Positions 31,887-42,320 of a stretch of DNA of 64,000 nucleotides are shown piece after piece (positions within the stretch are counted from its first letter, which is position 1; each line of letters starts with the position of its first letter). Under the pieces are notes generated by a model that saw only the letters and a list, made by a program, of their open reading frames with translations, ran no database searches and was not told where the DNA came from. Source of the DNA: an uncultured Rhodobiaceae bacterium (GTDB taxonomy: Bacteria; Pseudomonadota; Alphaproteobacteria; Rhizobiales; TMED25); the NCBI GenBank assembly GCA_913045225.1, contig CAJWPC010000004.1, positions 152,626 through 216,625 on the forward strand, in the 5' to 3' direction. The position numbers and the translations under genes are program-made.

Positions 31887-32990
31887 TTACAATTTAATAC
31901 TGTATTGATTTAATTTATCTTCATCAATATTTATTCCGAGGCCAGGACCGTCGTCGGGAGTGATTATGTGGCCTTCAATAACTTTGACTGGATTTTCTGC
32001 TATATCATCTGACAAATATTGACTAGATAAACTCGCATCCCAGTCAAGAGATGGTAGCGCTCTGGTGAAGTGGGCTATCGCCGCACTTCCAATTGATGTG
32101 TTTGCAGCTTTTCCAGCAAGATTTATATGCATGTCATATGAATGCATCAGATTTGCAGCTTCAAATAATTGCGCGACGCCTCCAAATTTGATCATTTTGA
32201 GACTACCGCCATTTGCCGCCTTACGATCATAATGTATCTTTATATCATCAATATTGTGGATTCCTTCATCCACACCAATAGGTGCATACGATCTTGCGTT
32301 GCATTCCACCATTGTATCAATATCTTTTCCAGTTACCGGCTGTTCAAAAAAGTCCAATCCGATATCACCCGTCTTTGAAGCAAAAATTAATGCGTCGCTT
32401 CTATTAAAACCCTGGTTGGCATCCGCTGAAAGCGTATAATTATGATCAAGAATTCTCTGGGCCTGATATGATCTCTCTATATCCTCGTGAACATTATTTG
32501 TGCCTACTTTAACCTTGAAAGAAACAAAACCTTGGTCGACTTTTTCTGCCAGCAACTTAAACTCATCATCACCACCAGCAACCAGCCAAATCATTGGAAC
32601 CTTATCTCTCTTAGCTCCGCCGAGAGTTTCGTATAGTGGTTTATCCTCTGATTTACCAAATAGATCATATAATGCCATATCAATTGCAGATTTAGCACCT
32701 GAGTTTCCGTAGATTGTTGATGATATTACGTCTTTAATATCACTTTGTTGCAGAATTTCTTTTCCCAGTAATCTATCTTTCATAAAATCAATTGCAGCAA
32801 CCATACCGCGAGATGTTTCACCGTTAAAAAAAGGGGCATAAGGGGCCTCACCCCAACCAACTTTTCCGTTATTCGCGGTTATTTTTACAACTGTATTATC
32901 GCAATGCTCAATATGGACACCTGACATTTTTAGTGGCACCAAAAGCGGTACCTGAATTATGTATGTCTCAATATTTTTTATTTTAAACAT
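31887..32990 (-). CDS. Enolase-superfamily (muconate cycloisomerase / mandelate racemase-like) protein A
   Basis: FKVKVG (KxK), SADANQGF, DFFEQPV, GVDEGIH, LKMIKFGG. Confidence 0.88.
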   Translation of the reverse strand: MFKIKNIETYIIQVPLLVPLKMSGVHIEHCDNTVVKITANNGKVGWGEAPYAPFFNGETSRGMVAAIDFMKDRLLGKEILQQSDIKDVISSTIYGNSGAKSAIDMALYDLFGKSEDKPLYETLGGAKRDKVPMIWLVAGGDDEFKLLAEKVDQGFVSFKVKVGTNNVHEDIERSYQAQRILDHNYTLSADANQGFNRSDALIFASKTGDIGLDFFEQPVTGKDIDTMVECNARSYAPIGVDEGIHNIDDIKIHYDRKAANGGSLKMIKFGGVAQLFEAANLMHSYDMHINLAGKAANTSIGSAAIAHFTRALPSLDWDASLSSQYLSDDIAENPVKVIEGHIITPDDGPGLGINIDEDKLNQYSIKL

Positions 32991-33002
32991 ATACAAGCGG
33001 TA

Positions 33003-34073
33003 TCATAATTTGATTGTATTATTCAACTTCGCAGACTCTTCCATTGCAAGTGTAATTATTAAATTCTTTCTTGCATCTTTGGGTGTTGCAATTGGGCATG
33101 GTCGATCCATTGATAAGTGGTCTAACCAGACTCGAGTCTCATCAGCCACAGGACCCCAATAATCTCCAAGATGCCAATTTCCGGGGGTTGAGCTTGATAA
33201 AAATGCAGTATTAAACTCAAGATCGGGAATATAGGCATGAGGTATTCCGTTATTTGTAATTAACAACTCATCTGTATGATCATCATTTAGAATTAATGCC
33301 CCATCATCACCATATACCTCAAATCTTACACCCATACCTAACTGTGGAGAGTGCGAAGGAAGCGCAAAAAATACGCCTAAGTTTACGATTGCACCATTAT
33401 CAAATTTGATTAAACTCCATGTAGTATCATTTACATCAAATCCTGCTTCTCGAAAAACTGTTCCCGCACCTCGAGCAGTGACTTCAACTGGCTCAATGCC
33501 ATCAAGATACCAACATGCAACATCAACCCAATACGTTAGAACATCTACCACAGGCGTCGCCGTACTTGACCTCTTCAATATTTCAATGCCTTGTGCACGT
33601 GTATTACAAGCCCGCGCCGAAATAGATAGGATATTTCCAATTCGTCCTTCAAGCAGCTGATCTTTACCTGAGAGATATCTTCTTTTGAAACGTTGGGCAT
33701 AACCGACTCTGAATAATGTTCCTGTCTCTTCAGATTTTTTTATCATTTTATCAGCCTCATCAACCGAAAGTGCGATTGGTTTTTCAACTAAAACCGGCTT
33801 ACCTAATTCAAGCGCATGCATTACTGAGTCAAAATGCTCATGCTCACTTGTCGACACAATCACAACATTGACATTCGGATCTGAGATTAATTCATGATTG
33901 TCATTTGTAAATTTTTGAGCATTGGATTTGGCTGCGAGTTTTTTTGCATTTTCAATATTTATATCTGAGACTCCTAAATAATTTACTGCAGGGTGACCAG
34001 ATGCTAAGATCGCTCTCAGAGATCCAATCCTTCCAGAACCAATAACTGCTAAACCAAGTTCTTTCTGGGACAT
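33003..34073 (-). CDS. Gfo/Idh/MocA family oxidoreductase (inositol 2-dehydrogenase-like)
   Basis: LAVIGSGRIGSLRAILASGHPAVNYLGVSDIN; ALELGKPVLVEKPIALSVDEADKMI. Confidence 0.92.
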   Translation of the reverse strand: MSQKELGLAVIGSGRIGSLRAILASGHPAVNYLGVSDINIENAKKLAAKSNAQKFTNDNHELISDPNVNVVIVSTSEHEHFDSVMHALELGKPVLVEKPIALSVDEADKMIKKSEETGTLFRVGYAQRFKRRYLSGKDQLLEGRIGNILSISARACNTRAQGIEILKRSSTATPVVDVLTYWVDVACWYLDGIEPVEVTARGAGTVFREAGFDVNDTTWSLIKFDNGAIVNLGVFFALPSHSPQLGMGVRFEVYGDDGALILNDDHTDELLITNNGIPHAYIPDLEFNTAFLSSSTPGNWHLGDYWGPVADETRVWLDHLSMDRPCPIATPKDARKNLIITLAMEESAKLNNTIKL

Positions 34074-34074
34074 T

Positions 34075-35106
34075 TTAAATTTTACCTTTAAGTGAGCTTA
34101 TGACATCCTCTACGAGGTTTTTTGATGATGTCACTTCACCTGCATAAATCCTCTTTGTCACTTCGACAATTTTATCATTAATTGGAGTTTCAATGCCAAG
34201 TTTTTGGCCGCCTTCAGATACCCATCCATTGATAAGGTCAACTTCACTTAGGCGTCCTTTCCTGTGATCTTGCAGTACGGTATTTAATGCCGTAGGACCG
34301 ACATGTTTTGTGATAGTATCAAGTAAGAGTTCCTGGACTCTGTTTGATGTATTAATTTCTTCTTGGGTTAATCCCATAATTGGCTCTAATTTATAACCAA
34401 GACCTTCACCAACCTTAAGCGCTTCCTCTCCGGCCTTCAGCATAAGGTCTCTCATACCATCCATTTCAAAAGCTTCAGCAGGCCGCAGATCCCCAATGGC
34501 CTTTATCCCCATTCCCATTGCATTAACAATTAATTTCATCCATTTTGCTGATAAAATTGCATCACTTATCCCGACTTTGCCAGCAAATTTCAGTACTTCT
34601 TCAACATCTGCAATTCTACTTTTCATTTCAGGGGTCAGCGCACCAAGACCAAACCACGTTCCCTCAGGGGGAGTATTTCTTTTGACTGACCCTGGGTCAA
34701 ACAATTCAGACGATAGCTCAGCAACACATCCTATGGTCCTGTGCGGCCCAACTATTTCAGAAATTTGTTCTGCCATCATACAATTTTGAACCCCTACCAA
34801 GATTCCATCGTCAGCTAAGTATGGCTTTATTAGTTCGCATGTCCAAGCCGTATCATATGCTTTGACAAAAACTAGGACAATGTCAAACTTCTCGGTAAAT
34901 GTTGCTACATCGCATAAATGATAGGCATCAACATTGACTTCTAATGTTCGGTTCGGCATTTCAATCTTAAGTCCATCCTTTCGCATCTTTTCAACATGCT
35001 CAGGCCACTGATCGATCATTTTTACATCCAAACCATTACTAATTAGATCTGCAGAAACGCAGCTACCATTGGCGCCAGTACCGATTATTGCAATTTTCTT
35101 TTTCAT
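34075..35106 (-). CDS. Ketopantoate reductase family (PanE/ApbA-like) protein
   Basis: KKIAIIGTGANGSCVSADLISNG; VFVKAYDTAWTCELIKPYL; WMKLIVNAMGMGI; start at MKKKIAI rather than the track start. Confidence 0.88.
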   Translation of the reverse strand: MKKKIAIIGTGANGSCVSADLISNGLDVKMIDQWPEHVEKMRKDGLKIEMPNRTLEVNVDAYHLCDVATFTEKFDIVLVFVKAYDTAWTCELIKPYLADDGILVGVQNCMMAEQISEIVGPHRTIGCVAELSSELFDPGSVKRNTPPEGTWFGLGALTPEMKSRIADVEEVLKFAGKVGISDAILSAKWMKLIVNAMGMGIKAIGDLRPAEAFEMDGMRDLMLKAGEEALKVGEGLGYKLEPIMGLTQEEINTSNRVQELLLDTITKHVGPTALNTVLQDHRKGRLSEVDLINGWVSEGGQKLGIETPINDKIVEVTKRIYAGEVTSSKNLVEDVISSLKGKI

Positions 35107-35173
35107 CTTTATCCTCATCCCATTTTCACAAAGTAGTAGACAGCATTTACAAATAATGCCATGTAATAAAATC

Positions 35174-36403
35174 ATGGTCTACAATAAATTAAAACTTATT
35201 TTTATTATTATATTACCATTTGGAGTGGGCTATTTATTGTCTTTCTTCCTGCGAAATACGAATGCAATATTAGCCCCGGAATTAACACAAACATTTTCAC
35301 TAAATGCAACTGAGATTGGTTTTTTAACAAGTATTTTTTTCTTCGCTGGGGCCGCCCAATATATTCCTCTTGCCATTCTTTTGGATAAATATGGTCCAAA
35401 AAAAATATATATTGGCGAGATTATCCTAGCAATAATTGGATGCATCATCACAACATATGCCGATAGTTATTTAATGCTTGTTATTGGTCGGGCCTTTCTC
35501 GGCTTGGGTATTGGATCTTGCCTGACCACAGCGTTAAAATCCGTAACAATATGGTTTCCCAGTCAATTTTGGGCAACTGCAAACGGTATGATATTATTTA
35601 GCGGTTCCATTGGCGCTATATTATCCACCAAGCCTCTACAAATATTCATGAACTTCTATGAATGGAGAGATCTATTTTTCATAGGTTTTATAATCTGCCT
35701 AATACTACTTTCCGTGGTTATCCTATCAATGCCCAACAAAAAAAGTGAAAACCAATCCAGTGATGAGTCTAATTTTTACGTCTATATGCAGATCATAAAA
35801 AATAAAAATTTTTATACACTCGCACCCGTCTCAGCTCTAGGTTTAGCAAGTTTTTTTACTATTCAAGGGCTATGGGCAAATGGATGGATGGCTGATGTTG
35901 CCGGTCTGTCGCAAGAAGAAATTGGCTTGAGACTCTTAATTGTTGCTGTAGCAATGTCCTTTGGAACACTCGGCAATGGTGCCTTAGTAGATTATTTATC
36001 TAAAAAGGGTGTCGACAGAGCAAAATACCTTGCTACAGGATTGATGATGCTTTTTATTGTTCAAATTTTCTTTGCACTAAATATTGATACAGATGGCTAT
36101 TGGCAATGGGTCATTTTAGGACTTACTGGAAATATAGGTGTTTTAGTGCATCCCATACTTAATAAAACATACCCCCCAGGCTATTCAGCAAGATCCATAT
36201 CAACCATCGCCGTCTCAACATTCTTATTGGTTTTTATTATTCAGTTCGGCATTGGTTATATATTAGATATATGGGGACCCAATGAATTTGGTGCCTATCC
36301 GGTGGTTGCTTATAATTATGCGTTTGGTATGTTAATAATTATTGAGATTTTATTCTTTGGTTGGATGTTGTTAAACATACGCAGGCTTAAAATAAATTTT
36401 TGA
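35174..36403 (+). CDS. MFS transporter
   Basis: 12-TM pattern; LLDKYGPKKIYIGEI loop; GRAFLGLGIGSCLTTALKSVTIWFP; start at MVYNKLKL or MPCNKIM. Confidence 0.88.
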   Translation: MVYNKLKLIFIIILPFGVGYLLSFFLRNTNAILAPELTQTFSLNATEIGFLTSIFFFAGAAQYIPLAILLDKYGPKKIYIGEIILAIIGCIITTYADSYLMLVIGRAFLGLGIGSCLTTALKSVTIWFPSQFWATANGMILFSGSIGAILSTKPLQIFMNFYEWRDLFFIGFIICLILLSVVILSMPNKKSENQSSDESNFYVYMQIIKNKNFYTLAPVSALGLASFFTIQGLWANGWMADVAGLSQEEIGLRLLIVAVAMSFGTLGNGALVDYLSKKGVDRAKYLATGLMMLFIVQIFFALNIDTDGYWQWVILGLTGNIGVLVHPILNKTYPPGYSARSISTIAVSTFLLVFIIQFGIGYILDIWGPNEFGAYPVVAYNYAFGMLIIIEILFFGWMLLNIRRLKINF

Positions 36404-37509
36404 ACCAAAATCACATGTTAAAGATTAAAGAAATTACAATTCACAATATTGCCCTCCCTCTCCAAGAGACAATACGTATGTCGAAAGTTATAATTGAAAA
36501 AAGTAATAGCATACTTGTAAAAGTTAAAAGTACTGATGATATCTCGGGATGGGGTGAGGCAGCTTCATCTCTATCTATGACTGGGGAGAGTGCAGCCGGA
36601 ATGATATTGGCCCTTGAATATATTAAAAATGAGATCATAAATAAGGAAATAGAGAGTATTGGGGAGATATATGAACTGATACAACGATCAATCTATGGAA
36701 ACTACGCTGCAAAATCCGCTATAGAAGTTGCATTGGTAGATCTATTAGCCAAAACTCAGAAAAAAACTTTCTCTGAACTAATTGGAATAAAGCAGCGAGA
36801 AGAACTTCCCATTATTTGGCGTATTGCAGGGGCGAAAAATGAGACGGATGAAGCAAAAAAAATGAAAGATGATGGCTTTTCTGCATTTAAAATAAAAGTG
36901 GGAGCAAATACAATCCCTGAAGATTTATCAAGGGCTGAAAATTTAAGACGGGTGCTGGGTGAACATATCCAACTTACAGCAGACGCTAATGCAGGATATT
37001 CATCAAAAGATGCTTTAGATCTATGCTCGAAGATAGATGGTGCTGTCCTGGATTATATGGAGCAGCCAGTAAATGGCTACGATGTTGAGACCATGAAAAA
37101 ATGTAATTCTCTTATGGATATTCCACTTAGCGCAGATGAAGGAATACACTCACAATCAGATCTTATTCTTCACAAAAAAATGGATGCAGCTGATGGTGCG
37201 AGTTTAAAATTAATAAAATTTGGTGGAATTAAAGCTTTACTCTTAGCTGTCGATTATATGAAAGAGCAGAATATGCATGTGAATATTAGTGGTAAAGCTG
37301 GAGACTCATCCGTTAGTGCTGCTACGATAGGTCACATATCTCATGTAGCAAGTAAGCTTGATTGGTTCAGCAATGTCAGCATCCAATATCTCGCTGACGA
37401 TATCATCAAAAACCCTATGACTATTCAAGATGGGAAAATTATACTAAAATCAGGTCCAGGGCTTGGTATAGAAATCGACGAGAATAAAGTTGAAAAATAT
37501 AAAATATAG
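36400..37509 (+). CDS. Enolase-superfamily (muconate cycloisomerase / mandelate racemase-like) protein B
   Basis: FKIKVG (KxK), TADANAGY, DYMEQPV, SADEGIH, LKLIKFGG; visibly paralogous to 31887..32990. Confidence 0.88.
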   Translation: MNQNHMLKIKEITIHNIALPLQETIRMSKVIIEKSNSILVKVKSTDDISGWGEAASSLSMTGESAAGMILALEYIKNEIINKEIESIGEIYELIQRSIYGNYAAKSAIEVALVDLLAKTQKKTFSELIGIKQREELPIIWRIAGAKNETDEAKKMKDDGFSAFKIKVGANTIPEDLSRAENLRRVLGEHIQLTADANAGYSSKDALDLCSKIDGAVLDYMEQPVNGYDVETMKKCNSLMDIPLSADEGIHSQSDLILHKKMDAADGASLKLIKFGGIKALLLAVDYMKEQNMHVNISGKAGDSSVSAATIGHISHVASKLDWFSNVSIQYLADDIIKNPMTIQDGKIILKSGPGLGIEIDENKVEKYKI

Positions 37510-37519
37510 GGATGTATAA

Positions 37520-38140
37520 ATGTTGCATATAAAAGGCAGAAAAACTTCTGGTAATGTGATGAAAGTGACATGGATATTGGAGGAGTTAAAAATACCATAC
37601 GAAAGAGAAGATGTTGGCGGTAAGTTTGGCAAGAATGATGAACAAGATTACTTAGATCTAAATCCAATGGGGCTCGTACCAACACTTATTGACGGTGATA
37701 TTATCCTCTGGGAGTCAAATACAATTGTGCGCTACATCGCAAATAAATTTAGTTCCGGTGACTTATCACCAGTCGATGATGGGGAAAGAGCTATTTTAGA
37801 ACTTTGGATGGACTGGCAATTATTTGCAATAAACCCAATGATGAGACCTATCTATCATGGAATGATAAGGACTAAGCCCGAAGATAGGAACTGGGATGAG
37901 ATCAATAGGAATATTATGCGTGGAAATGAATTATGGGCGATATTAGACAAACATCTCGAAGATAAAGAATATATCGGTGGTAATAAGTTAACCATTGCTG
38001 ATTTTCCAGTCGGACCTGTCATTCATCGCTATCACTCTATTGTCGAGGACAGACCAGTAACACCAAATATCGATAGATGGTACAATAATTTGAAAGAGTC
38101 CGAAGCATACCAAAAAATTGTCATGATACCCCTTGAATAA
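37520..38140 (+). CDS. Glutathione S-transferase family protein
   Basis: RKTSGNVMKVTWILEELKIPYEREDVGG; LNPMGLVPTLIDGDIILWESNTIVRYIA; LTIADFPVGPVIHRY. Confidence 0.93.
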   Translation: MLHIKGRKTSGNVMKVTWILEELKIPYEREDVGGKFGKNDEQDYLDLNPMGLVPTLIDGDIILWESNTIVRYIANKFSSGDLSPVDDGERAILELWMDWQLFAINPMMRPIYHGMIRTKPEDRNWDEINRNIMRGNELWAILDKHLEDKEYIGGNKLTIADFPVGPVIHRYHSIVEDRPVTPNIDRWYNNLKESEAYQKIVMIPLE

Positions 38141-38141
38141 T

Positions 38142-39239
38142 CTATTCAAGAAGGGCATTAATCCCATATTTATCTGCAATTTTTTCTAATTGTTCATAAA
38201 CAGCTGGTGTAATTGGAATACCCAGTTTCGTATTCTCTTCTATTGCCATAGCTTCAGGTTCACCATGAATATAAACTTTATCTTGGCCGGGCTCTTTTTT
38301 TGCATTTCTGATAATGTCATACGTTGCGTCCATCTCTTTTTGAATTTCCTTGGGGTCCCGAAATCCATCAAGCCTAATCGCTCCCATCAGGTGACCCATA
38401 GCGGGTCTCTCAGTACCGCGCGCACCTTTAATTCGATCGGCAAAAGATGTTCCGGTAATAGCACCGCATAGAAGCTCAACCATCAAGTTTAAACCGTAAC
38501 CTTTATGGCCACCTCTATCCATTCCAGCCCCTCCAAGTGGGAGCAGAGGTGCTCCATAAGTTAGTACGCCATTGTCATCTAAAACGGGTTCATCACCCGT
38601 TGGAGATACCCATCCTTCTGTGATGTCCCTACCTTCACGCAAAGCCGTCTCAATTTTTCCAACTGCAACTGTAGTTGTTGCCATATCCAACAGGAAATTT
38701 GTATAGTCACCACCCGGTATCGCAACAGACATTGGATTGGTGCCAAGCATAGACTCTCGCGCATAAGTTGGCGTCATTCTGCCGCCACTATTTGACATAG
38801 AAATGCCTATAAAACCTCTGCGCATGGCAATATCCGACCAATAACCAGCAAAACCAAAATGGCTGGAGTTAGCAACCCCGACAAATCCTGTTCCATACTC
38901 TTCAGCAACCTCCATAGCCTTTTGCATCGCTTTGTTTGCAGCAATTATTCCAATAGCATTATCTGCATCAAGGAGCCCTGTTGTTTTTGTATTCATTTTT
39001 AAATCAAAGTTTGGGTGGAGATTTAATGTACCCTTTTCAAGCCTCACAATAAAGTAACTCAAACGCGCAGCCCCATGACTTCTTACGCCTCTCAGATCTG
39101 CTCCCACTAAAACATCGCCAACAAGATCAGCATCATCAGGTTCAACCCCAACTCTTATGAGTGCTGTCGATAAAAAATTTTTTACGACCGATGGGTCATA
39201 TCTTTTTGTTCCCTTTGGTAATGGCGATGTTTCAACCAT
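38142..39239 (-). CDS. Malate/L-lactate dehydrogenase family (Ldh2) oxidoreductase
   Basis: DLRGVRSHGAARL; SSHFGFAGYWSDIAMRRG; GTNPMSVAIPGG; GGHKGYGLNLMVELLCGAITG. Confidence 0.93.
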   Translation of the reverse strand: MVETSPLPKGTKRYDPSVVKNFLSTALIRVGVEPDDADLVGDVLVGADLRGVRSHGAARLSYFIVRLEKGTLNLHPNFDLKMNTKTTGLLDADNAIGIIAANKAMQKAMEVAEEYGTGFVGVANSSHFGFAGYWSDIAMRRGFIGISMSNSGGRMTPTYARESMLGTNPMSVAIPGGDYTNFLLDMATTTVAVGKIETALREGRDITEGWVSPTGDEPVLDDNGVLTYGAPLLPLGGAGMDRGGHKGYGLNLMVELLCGAITGTSFADRIKGARGTERPAMGHLMGAIRLDGFRDPKEIQKEMDATYDIIRNAKKEPGQDKVYIHGEPEAMAIEENTKLGIPITPAVYEQLEKIADKYGINALLE

Positions 39240-39326
39240 AATCTAGCTCCTTCAAAAAATAGACAGTAAAGATACAAATCTGTTATAATATATTTTAAAA
39301 ATTTATCTTTAGGAAGGGATTTGATA

Positions 39327-40964
39327 ATGAAAAAAAGGTCGGGCGCACATGTATTAGTTGAGTCGCTAGTCAACGAAGGGCTAACTACTATATTCGGAAT
39401 ACCTGGCGTTGATACCTTAAGTGTTTATGATGCCTTCCTTGATCATCCATCGGTAAGAGCTATCAATGTTAGGCATGAACAAAGCGCTGTTTTTATGGCT
39501 GATGGATTTTACCGTGCATCAGGAAATATAGGTGTTGCTCTTACAAGTGGTGGCCCAGGCGCATTAAATACACTCACTGCAATGGGCACCGCTCATAATG
39601 ACTCATCAGCGATACTGCATATTCTCAATGATAATCCTGCCCACGTGCGAGCAAAGGGACGAGGCTATTTTCATGATGTGAGAGATCAATACGGAATATT
39701 TAGACCTGTTATTGATTTTGGTTATCAAGCAACAATGCCACATGAAATCCCCGACTCGATTAGAACGGCAATGACGGCCCTGAAAAGCAGAAGGCCAAAA
39801 CCCTCACTAGTTGAGATTGGCGGCGATGCATTTAAGATTGCTACAGATATTGCTGTTGGTGACAAATCGTCGAGCCACAGAAGAAAAGCAAGTGATGAGG
39901 AATTGAGTCAAATGATAGACGCACTATCAAATTCGAAAAAACCAATAATTTGGTCTGGCGGTGGCGTCGTTCATGCAGATGCATCAGAAGAATGTATTAA
40001 ATTTGCAGAAAGCCTTAATGCACCTGTAATTACATCTCAAACAGGAAAAGGCTCTGTACCATTCAACCATCCTTTACATGTTGGAAATTGGAGTAATGAA
40101 AAACCAGTGAGAGAATTTATTGATGACACCGATCTTGTCATCATACTTGGTAGCCGCTTATCTTACTTCCCAACGGGTGGCTGGACATTAAAGTTTCCAG
40201 GTAAAGTCATCCAAATCGATATTGACCCAGCTGAGCTTGGCAGAAACCATCCAGTACATGTTGGCGTGGTTAGCGATTTAAAAAATGCGCTCACAAGACT
40301 CAATAAACATATTAAAAATAGAAAAATCAAATTCAATACCAGTGAACGCAAACCTGAAATAAAAGCGTTGATTGATAAAATCCATACAGCATTAGGTAAA
40401 CCTGTTGAAGTTGACGTTCTCGATCAATTAAGATCAGCTTTGCCACATGAAACAATCGTATTTAATGATCCAACAACTATCGTTTTTTGGATGCGCTCCT
40501 ATTGGAAAACATACCTGCCAAGAACATGGTTCGTTCCATCAGGTTTTGGAACGCTCGGCTTTGCCCTGCCATCTGCTATCGGGGCGAAGGTTGCAAAACC
40601 AGATGTACCGGTTGTAGCTATGCACGGTGATGCAGGTGTCATGTTTACAATCCAAGATCTTATGACAGCTGTAGAACACAACATACCCGTTATTCTTTTT
40701 GTATTCAACGATCAAGGCTATGGTGTAGAAAGACGCCATCAAGACCATCTCTATGGGAGAAGAAGTGGTGTTGATATTCAATCACCTGATTTTGTTGGAC
40801 TCGCCAAATCATTTGGCGCGCATGGTGTAAGAGTTGATGATCTATCTAAAGTTGGGGAAGCTGTTAGCGAGGTCTTAAATATCAATAAGCCAACCTTGAT
40901 AGAAGTACCGTGTGATTTCAAACATCCAGGATATGGCTCCTTCATTGATTGGTCAAAGCAGTAA
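39327..40964 (+). CDS. Thiamine pyrophosphate-dependent enzyme (acetolactate synthase / benzoylformate decarboxylase-like)
   Basis: TTIFGIPGVDTLSVYDAF; VRHEQSAVFMADGFYRASG; VAMHGDAGVMFTIQDLMTAVEHNIPVILFVFNDQGYG. Confidence 0.9.
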   Translation: MKKRSGAHVLVESLVNEGLTTIFGIPGVDTLSVYDAFLDHPSVRAINVRHEQSAVFMADGFYRASGNIGVALTSGGPGALNTLTAMGTAHNDSSAILHILNDNPAHVRAKGRGYFHDVRDQYGIFRPVIDFGYQATMPHEIPDSIRTAMTALKSRRPKPSLVEIGGDAFKIATDIAVGDKSSSHRRKASDEELSQMIDALSNSKKPIIWSGGGVVHADASEECIKFAESLNAPVITSQTGKGSVPFNHPLHVGNWSNEKPVREFIDDTDLVIILGSRLSYFPTGGWTLKFPGKVIQIDIDPAELGRNHPVHVGVVSDLKNALTRLNKHIKNRKIKFNTSERKPEIKALIDKIHTALGKPVEVDVLDQLRSALPHETIVFNDPTTIVFWMRSYWKTYLPRTWFVPSGFGTLGFALPSAIGAKVAKPDVPVVAMHGDAGVMFTIQDLMTAVEHNIPVILFVFNDQGYGVERRHQDHLYGRRSGVDIQSPDFVGLAKSFGAHGVRVDDLSKVGEAVSEVLNINKPTLIEVPCDFKHPGYGSFIDWSKQ

Positions 40965-40989
40965 GCGTTCGATTTAGCCCAGATATTTA

Positions 40990-41616
40990 ATGGATCTAAT
41001 ACTCATATCTCAAATAATAATTGTTTGCTTGCTTGGTGCCATGTCGCCAGGACCCAGCATGGTCGTTGTTATAAATAATGCCATCACAAAGAGCCGGGTT
41101 AATGGTATCATAGCCGCAATTGCTCATGGCATTGGAATTGCTATTTATGCATTATTTGCAGTTTTGGGGATTGGGCTGATCATTCAAACAAGCTCCCTGA
41201 TTTTTAATGGATTACAAGTCCTATCGATTGCTTTTTTATTTTATCTTGGGGTTCAGTCGCTGAGAAATACAGACCAAATTGATTTTGAAGATACATCAGT
41301 AAAAAGTGGGGTCACTTCGTTTGCCCAAGGTTTTGCAATCTCAATACTTAATCCCAAAATCTTTATCTGGTTTGTGGCTATTTACTCTCAATTCATGTCG
41401 ATAGATAACAATTTAACTCTAAATGCTACACTAGTTATTACAGCCGGAATTGTTGATACTCTCTGGTATGTACTTCTCGTTTATTTGGTGACCACCGGAA
41501 TGATATTTGAACTAATAAAAAGTAATTACCGTTTTATAAATAAGTTCATTGGAATTTTGTTTGTAATTTTATCTGTTGGTCTAGGTTTAAATGCACTAGT
41601 CAATTTCACGCTTTAA
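40990..41616 (+). CDS. LysE/RhtB family translocator
   Basis: LLGAMSPGPSMVVVINNAITKSRVNGIIAAIAHGIGIAIYA; ISILNPKIFIWFVAIYSQF. Confidence 0.92.
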   Translation: MDLILISQIIIVCLLGAMSPGPSMVVVINNAITKSRVNGIIAAIAHGIGIAIYALFAVLGIGLIIQTSSLIFNGLQVLSIAFLFYLGVQSLRNTDQIDFEDTSVKSGVTSFAQGFAISILNPKIFIWFVAIYSQFMSIDNNLTLNATLVITAGIVDTLWYVLLVYLVTTGMIFELIKSNYRFINKFIGILFVILSVGLGLNALVNFTL

Positions 41617-41637
41617 ATAATGAGGTAAATTTTCGTA

Positions 41638-42315
41638 ATGGCTTTCATTTTTATTGGTCTTGCAATTTACGTACTTCCTATTCTTGTATTTCACTATACC
41701 ATTAATAAGTATGATAATGAGCTCGATGGAATGCCATTTACAGCGCAGGAGCTTGGTCAAGATATATTGAATGATTTTGAAATAAAAAACGTCGATATTG
41801 AGCCAACAGAAATCGGTGACCATTACGACCCTGATAGAAAAAAAATCAGAATAAAAAAATATAGGTTAAACCGTAAAAGCCTTACTGCTCTATCGATTAT
41901 AACGCATGAGATTGGCCATGCCATTCAAGATAAAGAAGGATATGAGCCCCTATCAAGGCGTCAAAAGATCATTAAAAGTACGACGTGGATATCAAGACTT
42001 GCAGGGGGTATAATGTATATCGGTATTGGGCCCATCATTGCAACTGGGCTGATACCACTTATTAAAATTGCTGGGGTCCTCGTTGCACTTAGTATAATTA
42101 TAAATGTTGTTTTACATCTCATTACTCTGGATGTTGAATTTGATGCCAGCTATAAGAGGGCACTACCAATTCTTAGGGAGAAAATACCGAGTGAGTACCA
42201 TAAGGCTTGTAATACGGTCCTGACCGCCGCTGCATTTACCTATGTTGTGGGATCACTGGCAAGTTTTTTAAGTTTAAGATATGCTTGGCCAATTATAAGA
42301 AAAATTTTAAGATAA
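41638..42315 (+). CDS. Zinc metallopeptidase, YugP-like membrane protein
   Basis: ALSIITHEIGHAIQDKEGYEPL (HExxH); multiple TM helices; EFDASYKRALPIL. Confidence 0.82.
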   Translation: MAFIFIGLAIYVLPILVFHYTINKYDNELDGMPFTAQELGQDILNDFEIKNVDIEPTEIGDHYDPDRKKIRIKKYRLNRKSLTALSIITHEIGHAIQDKEGYEPLSRRQKIIKSTTWISRLAGGIMYIGIGPIIATGLIPLIKIAGVLVALSIIINVVLHLITLDVEFDASYKRALPILREKIPSEYHKACNTVLTAAAFTYVVGSLASFLSLRYAWPIIRKILR

Positions 42316-42320
42316 AAAAA

